Shown piece after piece: positions 11,872-22,019 of a stretch of 64,000 bases of DNA. Every line of letters begins with the position of its first letter. Position 1 is the stretch's first letter. Source of the stretch: Talpa occidentalis (lineage: Eukaryota; Chordata; Mammalia; Eulipotyphla; Talpidae); NCBI RefSeq assembly GCF_014898055.3, contig NW_023605083.1, positions 92,281,483 through 92,345,482 of the forward strand. The letters run 5' to 3'. Below the pieces are notes generated by a model, which was given only the letters and a program-made list of their open reading frames with translations, made no database searches and had not been told where the DNA came from. Made by a program: the position numbers and the translations under genes.

Positions 11872-12507
11872 TCATGCCTGCTTCCTCACCAGCAGCACCC
11901 AGGGCAATATGGCAGCTACCACGGCCACCACAGCGATGAGGGTGATGAGCAGCAGAGCCCGGGAGCGGCAGCAGAACGACCGGGCAGAGCTGGGTGCCGG
12001 GGACGCGTCTGAGAGCTCCGCCAGGCTGCGGCGTGGCAGGACACTGTCCTGCTCCCCCAGGGGCATCCCGTGGCGGCTGATGATGTAGATCTGAGGCTCC
12101 CGGGGCAGGCTGGGCAGCAGGCCCAAGGGGAGCTGGGTGCTCTGACTCTGGGTTGGTCTCCAGACAGGCTGGGAGACGGCCAGGGGGTTTGTGTGGCCCA
12201 GAGTGTCTGGTGGTGGCACCGAGGGTAGGCCCATGGGCACGGCCAGGGTCTGGGAGCTCTTGTCCAGCATGGAGGGCCAGCGGGAGCTCTTCTTGCTGAG
12301 GAAGGTGACATAGCGGCAGATGGGGCAGACGATGGTCCTCTGGACCTGCCCATCCACGCGGGTGGAGAGTAAGTACTTGACCAGGCAGTCGTGACAGAAC
12401 ACGTGGCCACAGCTCAGCGTCCGGCTGGCCCCTTCCAGATCTCGGAACTTCTCGTAGCACACGGGGCACTCGCTGCCCGAGCTATCCTTGCTCTCCCCTT
12501 CTGACAT
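11872..12507 (-). CDS. RNF222: RNF222, RING-finger protein with C-terminal membrane anchor
   Basis: A 211-residue open frame starting [19 protein letters not shown]3HC4-type RING lies at residues 14-64: C14, C17, C33, H35, C38, C41, C61 and C64 (motif CGHVFCHDC in the middle), which would coordinate two zinc ions and recruit an E2. The middle (about 70-165) is proline/serine rich and looks disordered. Residues about 184-207 ([20 protein letters not shown] and following) are one strong membrane span just before a short basic tail (VRKQA), so the protein is probably tail-anchored with the RING in the cytosol. RING E3 ligase activity is inferred from the domain; substrates are not known to me. 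The start is chosen at SEGES because it matches the family; an in-frame ATG 37 codons upstream falls beyond a good acceptor (CACAG at 12535-12539) and is probably intronic. The human protein is, from memory, about 220 residues, so the central linker may be slightly shorter here. Confidence 0.95.
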   Translation of the reverse strand: MSEGESKDSSGSECPVCYEKFRDLEGASRTLSCGHVFCHDCLVKYLLSTRVDGQVQRTIVCPICRYVTFLSKKSSRWPSMLDKSSQTLAVPMGLPSVPPPDTLGHTNPLAVSQPVWRPTQSQSTQLPLGLLPSLPREPQIYIISRHGMPLGEQDSVLPRRSLAELSDASPAPSSARSFCCRSRALLLITLIAVVAVVAAILPWVLLVRKQA

Positions 12508-12534
12508 GGCCACTCTGGGAAGGCTGGGCCTTAG

Positions 12535-12537
12535 CTG
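12535..12537 (-). other. RNF222: Probable acceptor site of the RNF222 coding exon
   Basis: On the minus strand CCCTCCCACAG precedes CTAAGGCCCAGCC, giving about 27 bases of 5'UTR before the ATG. A CT-rich tract lies upstream. The non-coding first exon and promoter were not located. Confidence 0.55.
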
Positions 12538-12539
12538 TG

Positions 12540-14139
12540 GGAGGGAAGGGCTGTGAGCATCGGTGCCTATTTCCTCCTTCCTACCTTTCCTAACTCCTGT
12601 CCACACCTCTGCTTCCACTGCCTCCTTTCTCCTTGTCGTCTGCCTTCTCTTTCTTTTCCTCCTGCCCTTCCCTCTTCTGCACTTGCCCCTCAGTGGCCTA
12701 TTTGTGTCAAACTAAGGCCTGAGACCTGGAGTCTAAGACCTTTAGGAGGAGAGGAGGGGGACTTCTGGATGGGAACCAGATAATGAGAGCTCCCAAGCAC
12801 ACTGGGCTCTGGAAGGAGGTGTGTGGAGTGTGATGATGGTGTGGCCTCCCTGATACCTCACCTCAACCGTGACATGCACACATGGTGAGATCATTGCTCA
12901 CCTCTTCCTGGTTGGTGCCGGAAGTGAAGTTAGGAGCACCGAGATCTCAGGGGAAGTAGGTAGCTAAGCAGATGCCTCCTCCCCATCCTTTCACCCCTCC
13001 TTCCCCCTGCTCAATCCAGGCTCCACTGTGGGCCTGTGCCCAGAGTGTCTGTTTTCCAGTAAAGGTCTGCTTCTCAGCCTCCCCACTCACATGCCAGCTG
13101 ACCCACTGGATTGTATCCAGCCATTGGATTGCATTCCTTTGTGCTAAGTGTGGCTATAAAGCAATGACTGTTTTGAAAATAAAGCTCAGAACTTACACAT
13201 CCAAATGCCTGCTAGCCCTCCAGGTAGTCACAGCAGGGAGTTGTGGGCTCATTTCTTCAGCTACCACAGCTCAGTCATTCTTTGAAATATCTTTACAGGC
13301 CTGCTGGAGGCAGCGAGAGAACCTTTTGCTTAACCTTGGTGAAGGCAGAGTCTCCTTCTTTGAGGATGTGTCTGGTATTTTGGGAATGTCCAAAAGTCAC
13401 TGGGGGCCAAGCCTGATGAGAAAATAAATCAATGCTCAAGTGGCAATGATAATAATAATAATAATAATAATATCAACAATATTATTTTAAATCAAGGATA
13501 TGGAGTCACCCATAAAGTAACAAGTAGACGATATATGAGAGCAGAGGAGAGAGGCCCCAAACATATACTTAACAATGGTGGCATTTTTGGAGTAAGTGCA
13601 CAGCTTCCCAAGATGATTTATAGGGAAACATCCTTTTGGATATGTGGTGAGGCCCGGGTGTCCTCACTGAAAAGTCCCCCATATCACAAATATGTAGCCT
13701 AATTCATCTAGATCACTCTCATTAGAAGGATTCTCAATCACCTATTATTGACATATTTTTCATCAATGACATAGGAAAGACCCCTGGACACTTGATGAAT
13801 AGAACTGTGTGGCAGCCCCCAGATTTGACAGATGACAGAATGAGAATAAGATCAATTAATAGGAAGGACAAACTATAGTTTGTTAAATCACAAATATTTT
13901 GGAGTCTCTCCTCTCTCGGCTCCAGTCCAAATCCATTTTACCAAGTTGGAAATGTCCCATAATTAAGAAAGCGATGAGGTGAGGGTAGGAGACCTGGAAC
14001 CCTGGAGGCCACATCAAAACATTTTCAGGAGTTTCCAAGTTGTGGTCACTGAGGTGGTCAATATGGCCTCCAAAATAGAGGGGGGGGCGTTCAACTGCTC
14101 TGTGCCTGGAGTTGGGTTCAAATTCTTTATAAACCCATA
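12540..14139. other. Upstream flank of RNF222
   Basis: Repeat-poor apart from the ATA microsatellite. It should contain the RNF222 5'UTR exon or promoter, but I could not identify either with confidence. Confidence 0.4.
13446..13472 (+). repeat. (ATA)n microsatellite
   Basis: About nine AAT-type units. Confidence 0.9.
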
Positions 14140-14275
14140 ACTGTCTGAGCCTGTTTCCCATCTGTAAGAGTGGATTGGTAGTATATTATTACTCTCGTCA
14201 CAGAGTTGTTCTGAGAACTGTGAGCTAATGTGCTTGGCATATAGTAAGTGCTCAATAAATGGTAGGTGCCATTGT
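14140..14275 (-). mobile_element. MIR
   Basis: CCTGTTTCCCATCTGTAAGA and GCATATAGTAAGTGCTCAAT are inverse MIR signatures. Confidence 0.65.
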
Positions 14276-14601
14276 TTGGGCAGGCCAATTCCTTTCCCCT
14301 GCCACCACCCGCCTTCCTTCCTTCCCTCTCCTCCCCATGCAGGAGTCACTAAGAAATCACACGCCCCTGTAAGAGGGAAATTCCCCTCAAGTTAGAATAA
14401 CCGAACAATAGATTATTAAGTGATGGGCAATAGATTAAAATTAAGATGGTGGTTCTAGTGTTTCTTAATCATTTTCATTTTATAACACACTTGAGAATAT
14501 CTAAACTAAACCGGGGTTATTCTCAGGATGACCATGATTTTCTGAAGCCAACTAACTGCTAATGCATCCCCCTGCATTCATTACAGATGTATGGTGAAAA
14601 T

Positions 14602-14655
14602 TCCATCCATCCATCCATCCATCCATCCATCCATCCATCCATCCATCCATCCATA
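14602..14655 (+). repeat. (CCAT)n microsatellite
   Basis: About 13 perfect tetranucleotide units. Confidence 0.95.
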
Positions 14656-15579
14656 GTTATTTAACAAATGCTTGTGGAGCTAGGCACTTAGCTAGGCATC
14701 ACAGTGCTCCAGAAAGTCCAGGAAATTTTATAGCCTAGTGAACATTTATAACATTTTTTAAGAGAGATTTTTCTTAAAAGGAGGAATGATAATCAATAAC
14801 TCAAGTTGTTTGAGTATCTCGATATCAAAATAGGGAAGAAAATTAAAGCAGATAGAAAAGAGAAGAAAGAACTTTCAAGGTCATTTTGTTAATCTGGTTT
14901 CATAGGTGAGCAGACCCAGGTCTCAAGGGGGGCAAAGGGGGAGTGACTTGTCCAAGGTTGCCTGGAAAGGCAGTGGAGAGGGGACGGCAGAGAGAGATTC
15001 CATAGATGATAAAGAGGACATTATTTGAATTGGTTGATAGATTGGGTGAGTAGACATTCGCTGAGTCGGGAAGCGCTCCTCTCCTTGGGATGAGTAGGGG
15101 CAGGAGGAGGAGAGTTGGAGGAAAGGTAGAAGGGACCCAAGGCCTGCAAAAGGCATCCCAGGTTCCCACTGATGCCCTCTCCGGGCCATTGTTTCCCCTT
15201 CCCGTGCTTCAGGAGAGGCATGCCGTTCACTCCTGGATGATGCGGCCCTCCACCCCCACCTTCTCATCTCCCTTTCTCAACCCTACCCTGACCCCTCCCT
15301 CCTGGTGTGCCTCCCTTTCTCTTGATTCCATTTCATTCTCCATCCTTGAGCTCCAACTGGAGAGCTCACTCTGTCTCGGGTGCCAGGGAGGGGTAGATGG
15401 CAGCAGCAGAAACACAGGGAACGTGTTCTGGTTGGGGGCACAAACCAGCCAAATAACAATGCCAGGTGTTACCTGTTAAGCACCCCCTTGGTGCTTTAGG
15501 AAACTGGGGTGGGGGGGAGGGCTGGAGTCTTCCTAGGTGAGCTGGGACCAGTGTCGACCTAATAATAAATAATTATTAC

Positions 15580-15765
15580 AGCGACTATTTATTGAACACT
15601 AATTATGTGCTTGGCATTTTGCTTCCCTTCCTCATTGAATCTTAACAACAACTCTGGGAAGTAGATATTATCACCACTTTACACATGAGGGAACTGAGGT
15701 TCAGGGCTTTATTTTAAGTCATACTGATAGCACAGGGCAGACCCAGGATTTGAGTCCACTTTAGC
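15580..15765 (+). mobile_element. MIR
   Basis: ATTATGTGCTTGGCATTTTG, CATTGAATCTTAACAACAAC, CACTTTACACATGAGGGAAC in MIR order. Confidence 0.7.
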
Positions 15766-16031
15766 CCGGCTACACAGTCCATGCTGTATACCAGTGCCTC
15801 TAGCAAGGGAGTGGATGGGCCTCCATGGAGGGCACTCCAGACCTTGGCTAAAGGAACAGAGGAAGAGTTGGGAGCAAGATGAACATCCCAGCCCTCATAT
15901 TCCTACAGAGACACTGATTCAACAAACATCTGTGGATGCAAACACCTCATGAGAGCTCCAGAATCCAATTGTGTACATCAAATATGTAATATGTACACAA
16001 TTTTGTATGTCAGTCATACCTCAGTAAAATA

Positions 16032-16050
16032 TGTGTGTGTGTGTGTGTGT
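16032..16050 (+). repeat. (GT)n microsatellite
   Basis: About nine units. Confidence 0.9.
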
Positions 16051-16360
16051 TTAAAGAAATAGATGAAGAAGCATTGATGGAAAAGTGACTACCCAAACTT
16101 CCTTCCTCAGAGTGACTGTAAACAGGCTGCCCCTCTGGCCACCTGTCAGGCAAGGGAAGGACTAGGACTGGCGAAGGGAGCTGACCTCTTGAAGCCCCAG
16201 GGCCCAGTCTCACCCACAGCAGCAGCCCATCATGAATACTAGCTGGGAGCTGTTAACAGCCTAAGTGTCCCATGGCTCCCATCTTGGGATAGTGAGCCTG
16301 TGAGACAGTGACACCTTTAGACACCTGGTCTTCCCTCCTAGAACCCCAGTGTAAAGTCAC

Positions 16361-16361
<1 letters not shown>

Positions 16362-16392
<31 letters not shown>
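16362..16392 (+). repeat. (AC)n microsatellite
   Basis: About 15 units. Confidence 0.93.
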
Positions 16393-16394
<2 letters not shown>

Positions 16395-17573
16395 CCACAC
16401 CCCCTGATCAGTCCAAAACCATATCAAGTTTTGACTGGATCCCACTCCTTCCCAGCCCCAGACTCACTTTGGCGGGACTAGGGAGAGCAGCATCCACTTC
16501 TCCACCCAGGGCCTCCGAAGAGCAGATCTGAGCCACCCAGAGGTGTTGGGCAAGCAGCAGGTCCTGCTGCTGCTGTCACTGTGACGGCCGGCGCTGAGGC
16601 ATTTCCTAATGACTGAGCAGGTTGTGAGGACAGCACAGGGAAGTGAATGTCGCCCAACCCGTTTGAGGCCAGGAGAGTTTGGCAGCTGGAGGAGTCAGGT
16701 GACGTTGAGGATGCTAGGAGAGGAGCCCCCAGCCTGAGGAGGAGCCTGGGGTGGGTACCAGAGACAGGTAGAGGGTCCAACAATGGAAGCAGTGACCCAA
16801 ACTTTGGCTGAGGCTCCTCATCCGTGAGTGAGTCTCCCTAGCCCAATAGTTAGAAAGTCATGCCGTGGTCCCTCCACCCTCCCGCCCATCTCAGTGATCC
16901 CCGCCTGCCCCGCCATCCATGGGGTGAAGGGGTCAGATCAGCGTTGAGAAGGCTGTGACACCCAAAGTCCAATGCAAATATTTGGGTGATGTGACTATGT
17001 GCTTTTGTCATTCTTGGAACACAAAGAGACGGAGAGCACAAAAAGATTAAAACCACGAGGGTAAGGAATGAGGCAGAGGAAAGTCAGTGAAGTAGAAACG
17101 CACAACCCCATGGCGAAAATTTCCTGATCTCATGTGAAACAGAAGCACATTTCAGAAACAGCCTGTATAATTATGCGATTCTATTTATGGAAATAATATA
17201 TGATCATTTTTATAGAGAAAAATCTGGAAGAAGATGCATCAAACTGTTGATAATAGTTTTCTCTGGAGGGACTTTCTAAATTATAGATTCCAGTGATATG
17301 TGATATTTTTTACTCTGAATATGTTTCTCTTGTGATTAGGAAAAAAAAAAATGAGACTATGGCAGGAGCAAAGTTAGAGAGGACTAGAAACCATTTTGGG
17401 AGAGCCCCCAGTTTTCTCAGGACTGGTGAGCAAGTCCTCAAGAATTTTTTTTTTTTTCTGGAAAAATAAAGGAGGTTCTTGGATCCAAGCCACAACCAAG
17501 TATGAGTGGGACCCCATAGGGCAACCCAGGACAGGCCCTCCCCCATCCAAGCAACTGTGGCCAGACTTCAGTT

Positions 17574-17850
17574 TTTATGCATACAAGAACAGGGGTGCAG
17601 GCCAGAGGTGGTGTGGTGTGGTGAGAGGATTCACCAGAGACAGAGTGGGGAACAGAACAGGCAGATCTACTGAAATACACTGCTGAGGGGAGCAGCGGGC
17701 GAGCCAGGAGAGGTCTGCTGTGCCATGTGGGTCAGCTCCCTGGCTGGGGATCGAACTCATGCTGCAGTGGCTGCAGATAGCTTTATAGTGGCTGGCGGTA
17801 GCTTGATAGTGCTGAGGCTTTAAACCCTGAGCCACCAGGGAGGCCCCTCT
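17574..17850 (-). mobile_element. SINE, T subtype, with duplicated head segment
   Basis: Duplication GACTTCAGTT (17564-17573, 17851-17860). The segment GGCTG..GATAGCTT.ATAGT is present twice near 17770-17810. Confidence 0.9.
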
Positions 17851-18553
17851 GACTTCAGTTCTTGAGGCTGGTGGGGAGAACAGTCAGGACCACCCTGCCC
17901 AGAGGCATGGACATGACTGAGTAACCAACTGTCAGACCATCTCTCATGTTCTTTCCCTAGGAGCTGAATGTGAGGAGTTCCAGATTAGCAAATGGTTAAA
18001 GGTATAGATTTCCAGGCCCAGTTTTTAGTTTAAATATTGTCAATACAATATTTGAGGCCAATTTCTATGAAAGAAATACTTGTTTATCTAAAACTCAAAT
18101 TTTACTAAACACCTTTTATTTTGCAAATCTAGTCCCAAAGAGCTCCCCAGATTTTTCTCCCTCCATCAGCATCTCCAGGGGTCCCTTTAGCAGCTTGATT
18201 CCTGACTTGCCTTGGGCTTTCCTTGCCTTGGGCTTTCTCGGAGTTCCTGACAAGGAGTCCCAGTACCTGAGCATCAGTGCCCCGAGGGGACTTGGTCAGG
18301 CCAGGCTGTCCTCACGCTCAGATTAATGTGATGTGATAATGGAGTAATATGAAGTTCCTGAGCCCCCTAGATCTTTTCTACTGGCCCTGCCATGAAACTT
18401 GACTTTGTAGATTAACGTAAATTTTTATATAGCCTTTCATGGTTTTGTGCTCCCAAATACAAATTCCACTGTAAGAGTTATATATACTTCCTTAGGTTAG
18501 CTTGAACATTCTAGTAAGGTCCTGAGAAAGTGGGACACAGGACTGGTAAGTTT

Positions 18554-18960
18554 TTTTTTTAATTTTTATTTTATATATTTTTTACATCATTTTTCCATTT
18601 TTGTACAATGTATGCATTTTCATCTTGGTTATCATCTGCGTAAAATTTCCACCCTCCACCCCCTTCTTTTGATCCCACTCCCTTCTCCCCAACCCCCTGT
18701 AGTGTGTCTCTGGTTTATAGTTGCTTGTTGATTTTGAATTTTACTTTATTATAATTAGTCTTTTTCCTGATCCTTTATTTAGGTTTTCTAAGTTCCTGCT
18801 ATGAGCAAGACCATCTGGAATTTTTCTTTTTCTTTCTGGCTTATTTTACTGAGCATGATCCCTTCCAGCTCCATCCATGTTGCTGCAACTGGCATGAGTT
18901 TATCTTTTTTGACTGCTGAATAATATTCCATTGTGTATATGTACCACATCTTACTGATCC
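18554..18960 (-). mobile_element. 5'-truncated LINE-1 3' end
   Basis: A poly-T start and the inverse of the L1 3' region (CTGCTGAATAATATTCCATT, CATCCATGTTGCTGCAACTG). It has a 15-bp duplication AGGACTGGTAAGTTT at 18539-18553 and 18961-18975, so it is relatively young. Confidence 0.88.
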
Positions 18961-19134
18961 AGGACTGGTAAGTTTGACAGGCAAAGGGAATTAGTTATCA
19001 GAATGGTTGAGAACACAGATGTATTGCCCAGAAGGAGCTACACTACAGGGTTTGGTGTAGGGAGCTCTGGGAAATTAAGGTCAGCACACCAGCATTTGCA
19101 AGTGCTCTGTGTGTGCTCTTATAAAGAGAAAGTG

Positions 19135-19290
19135 CATGTACATTTGGCTAAGTTGCTCAATTCTTTTGTGCCTCAGTTGCTTCATTTGAAAGATGGGGGT
19201 AATAGTACATACTCTATAGGATGTAATGATTAAATGAATGGATGCAAATAACGTGCCTGGAACCATACCTATTATTAAGCATTAAGGACT
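19135..19290 (-). mobile_element. MIR
   Basis: GCCTCAGTTGCTTCATTTGA, GATGGGGGTAATAGTACATA; inverse MIR. Confidence 0.65.
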
Positions 19291-20170
19291 CCATCTACAT
19301 TATCATCATCATTCATCATGGCAAAAAGAGAAGGTTAAAGAGGGTTAAGAGGACTGGAATGCCTCTTCAGTCTGTTCATGGCTTAGTGAATAAAGTTCTG
19401 TTGCAAATTCTCTCTCCCCCAGTTTTATAGTGTCCTGCTCCTCTCAGTAGAGAGGAAAAATGCAGGCTGAGTGGGGGAAAAGGAATTTTCAGCTCACAGA
19501 TGGATGGGACCAGTGGTTTCTGCTCTTCTCAGGCCACGTTGGACAGTGAGTCCAGTTTGGGGGCCACTTTAGGGATGATGTTGCAGAGGCACTGAAGCGT
19601 ATTCTGGGGGAGAAGCCCGCCAGGATGGGGATGAGTCTGAAGATCATTTTGACCCCATAAGACAAGGCTCTCCTAAAAGATACCTTTCTGAGTGTGGGGA
19701 GATACAGACGAGGTAAGAGTCTGAGCTGAGGCTAGCTGACTGCTGATTGACTGCAGGTATGGTTTCTACATGGGATGAATAGTTGGACCAGAACTCCCCA
19801 AATAACAGAATCATCTGGAAAACTGGTTAAAGGTGCAGATTTCCAGGCCCTCTCTCAGGATGTAGCAGGTTTTGGGAGAGACCTAGGAAACTTCACTCTA
19901 TATTTACTTAGTTTTAATTGTATGGGTAAATGAATGGATCCATGTGTAATGATGTGGGAATAGTGCATAATAATGGTAGAGGCTGGGTTTTAAATATATG
20001 GGTTTTTATTACAAAAATATTCTGAATTTGCTGTGACTTTGGAAAGATGTTAGAAAAACATTCATTTTAATTTCTTGAATAAGTAATGCAGACAGGTGAT
20101 TTGAAAATGGAAAGTATTAAGAGGCCTGCAATGAAGACTCTCTCCTCTTCTTGTTCCCCACCTGGCCCAT

Positions 20171-20437
20171 TTCTTTTTAAGATTTTTTTATTTATGTATA
20201 CAATAACTGGGGTACAGGCCAGAGGTGCAGGGGGTGAGAGGATTCACCAGAGACAGAGTGGGGAACAGAACAGGCAGACTGACTGAAATACACTGCTGAG
20301 GGGAGCAGTGGGCCAGATGGGAGAGTTCTGCTGTGCCATGTGGGTAGCTCCCTAGCCGGGGATTGAACTCATGCTGCAGTGGCTGCGGGTGGCTTATAGT
20401 GCTGCATCTTAACCCCTTGTGCCACCAGGAAGGCCCC
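20171..20437 (-). mobile_element. SINE, T subtype
   Basis: Complete; ends GCCACCAGGAAGGCCCC before a T run. Duplication not clear. Confidence 0.87.
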
Positions 20438-20514
20438 CCCTTTTTTTTTTAAATGAAAAATGAAGAGAAGGAAAAAGAGGTCTCGGCACCTGATTCTCCA
20501 CCAAATGCTGCAGG

Positions 20515-20650
20515 GAAGTTGGGGTTAGGCTGGAGGTGCGGGATGAAAGAATTCACAAGAGACAGATTGGAGAACAGAAAAGGCAGGTTTATACCCTGCA
20601 AGGGAGCAGGGTATGAGATGGGAGATATCATCTGCCCCATCTGCCCAGTT
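20515..20650 (-). mobile_element. SINE fragment, diverged
   Basis: GGCTGGAGGTGCGGGATGAAAGAATTCACAAGAGACAGATTGGAGAACAG (in parts) matches the SINE middle; both ends are lost. Confidence 0.65.
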
Positions 20651-20850
20651 CCTATGCACTCCAAAAGGTAGCTTAGCTATTAACTCACACTTACTAAGAT
20701 TGCTACTATAAAAAAAAAAAAAACCCGGAAAATAACAAATGTGATGAGGATATGAAGAAAATGCCACTCTTATCCACTGCTGGTGGGAATGTAAAAATAA
20801 TGCAGCCATTATGGACCATGGTATGGCAATTCCTTAAAAATTCAAAAATA

Positions 20851-21129
20851 GGGGCCTCCCCGGTGGCGCAGCGGTTGAGCGCTGGATTGCGAAGCTGCCC
20901 GCGGCCTCTGCGGCGCCGGTTCGATCCCCGGCTGCTCCCCGGCCACCGGAGGAGGGTCCCACATGGCGCTCAGACCTCTCCTGCCGCCCGCTGCTCCCCT
21001 CAGCAGTGTACTTCGGTCCTTCTGCCTGCTCTGCTCCCCGCTCTGGCTCTGGTGAATTCTCTCATCCTCCCGCGCTTCTGACTGTACCCAGTGCTTGTAT
21101 AAACAAAAACAAACAAACAAACAAACAAA

Positions 21130-21160
<31 letters not shown>

Positions 21161-21172
21161 AAACATGAAAAA
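20851..21172 (+). mobile_element. SINE, G subtype, full length, inside an L1
   Basis: Near-consensus head and B box GGTTCGATCCC. Tail holds (AAAC)n then (AAAT)n. Duplication AATTCAAAAATA on both sides. Confidence 0.93.
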
Positions 21173-21230
21173 AAAAAATTCAAAAATAAAATTGTATGAT
21201 TCTACTTGTGGCTATGTAGTCAAATGATTT

Positions 21231-21499
21231 TTTAAAAGATTTATTTATTATTTATGCATACAAGAACTGCAGTACAGGCCAGAGGTGCAGGGAGTGAAAG
21301 GATTCACCAGGAACAGAGTGAGGAGCAGAACAGGCAGACTGACTGAAATACACTGCTGAGGGGAGCAGCGGGAAGACAGGAGAGGTCTGCTGTGCCATGT
21401 GGGTAGCTCCCTGGCCTGCTGGGTATCGAACTCATGCTGAGTGGCTTCAGATAGCTTCACAGTTCTGGGCTCAAACCCTTGACCCACCAGGGAGGCCCT
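21231..21499 (-). mobile_element. SINE, T subtype, inside the same L1
   Basis: Duplication TGTAGTCAAATGATTT / TGTAGTCAAAGGATTT (21215-21230, 21500-21515). Inverted relative to the copy 60 bases to the left. Confidence 0.9.
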
Positions 21500-22019
21500 T
21501 GTAGTCAAAGGATTTGAAAGCAGGAACTCAAACAAATATTTGCACATGACAGCATTCTTCACCTAGCTGAAAGGTAGAAATGACCGGAGTGTTCATCAAT
21601 ACATGGATGGATAAATAAAATGTGGCATATCTAGAAAATGGAATACTGTTCAGCCTTAAAAAAGAAGGAAATTCTGACACATGCCGCAATATGGTTAAAC
21701 CTTGAGGACATTATGTTATGTGAAATAAGTCAGACTCAAAGGGCAAATACTGTATGATTCCACTAATATATTCTGAGAGTAGTCAAATTCATAGTCAGAA
21801 AGTAGAATGGTGACTAGAGGGATAGGGCAAGTAAATTGTTGTTCAATGGATACAGAGTTTCAGTTTAGGAAGGAAAGTTCTAGAGAAGGATGGTGGTGAT
21901 GGTTGCACAACAACATGAATGTGCTTAATACCACTGATTTGTACACTTAAAAAGATGGCTAAGATGGTAAATTTTATGAATTTTATGTTACATATACTTT
22001 ATCACAATTAAAAAAATAG

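Larger units (their letters stand above)
20670..22015 (+). mobile_element. LINE-1 ORF2 end and 3'UTR, interrupted by two SINEs
   Basis: Contains GCTGGTGGGAATGTAAAA and GAATACTGTTCAGCCTTAAA (typical L1 3' ORF2/3'UTR text), then GATTTGTACACTTAAA before an A-rich end. SINEs at 20851-21172 and 21231-21499 split it; the L1 reads on across both. No intact ORF2 remains. Confidence 0.8.

Noticed and set aside
11798..12469. 223-codon frame on the same strand as RNF222
   Set aside because: It is an out-of-frame shadow of the RNF222 CDS; only the RNF222 frame has a RING and membrane span.
14602..14655. Regular repeat that could suggest a CRISPR array
   Set aside because: It is a CCAT microsatellite with no spacers.
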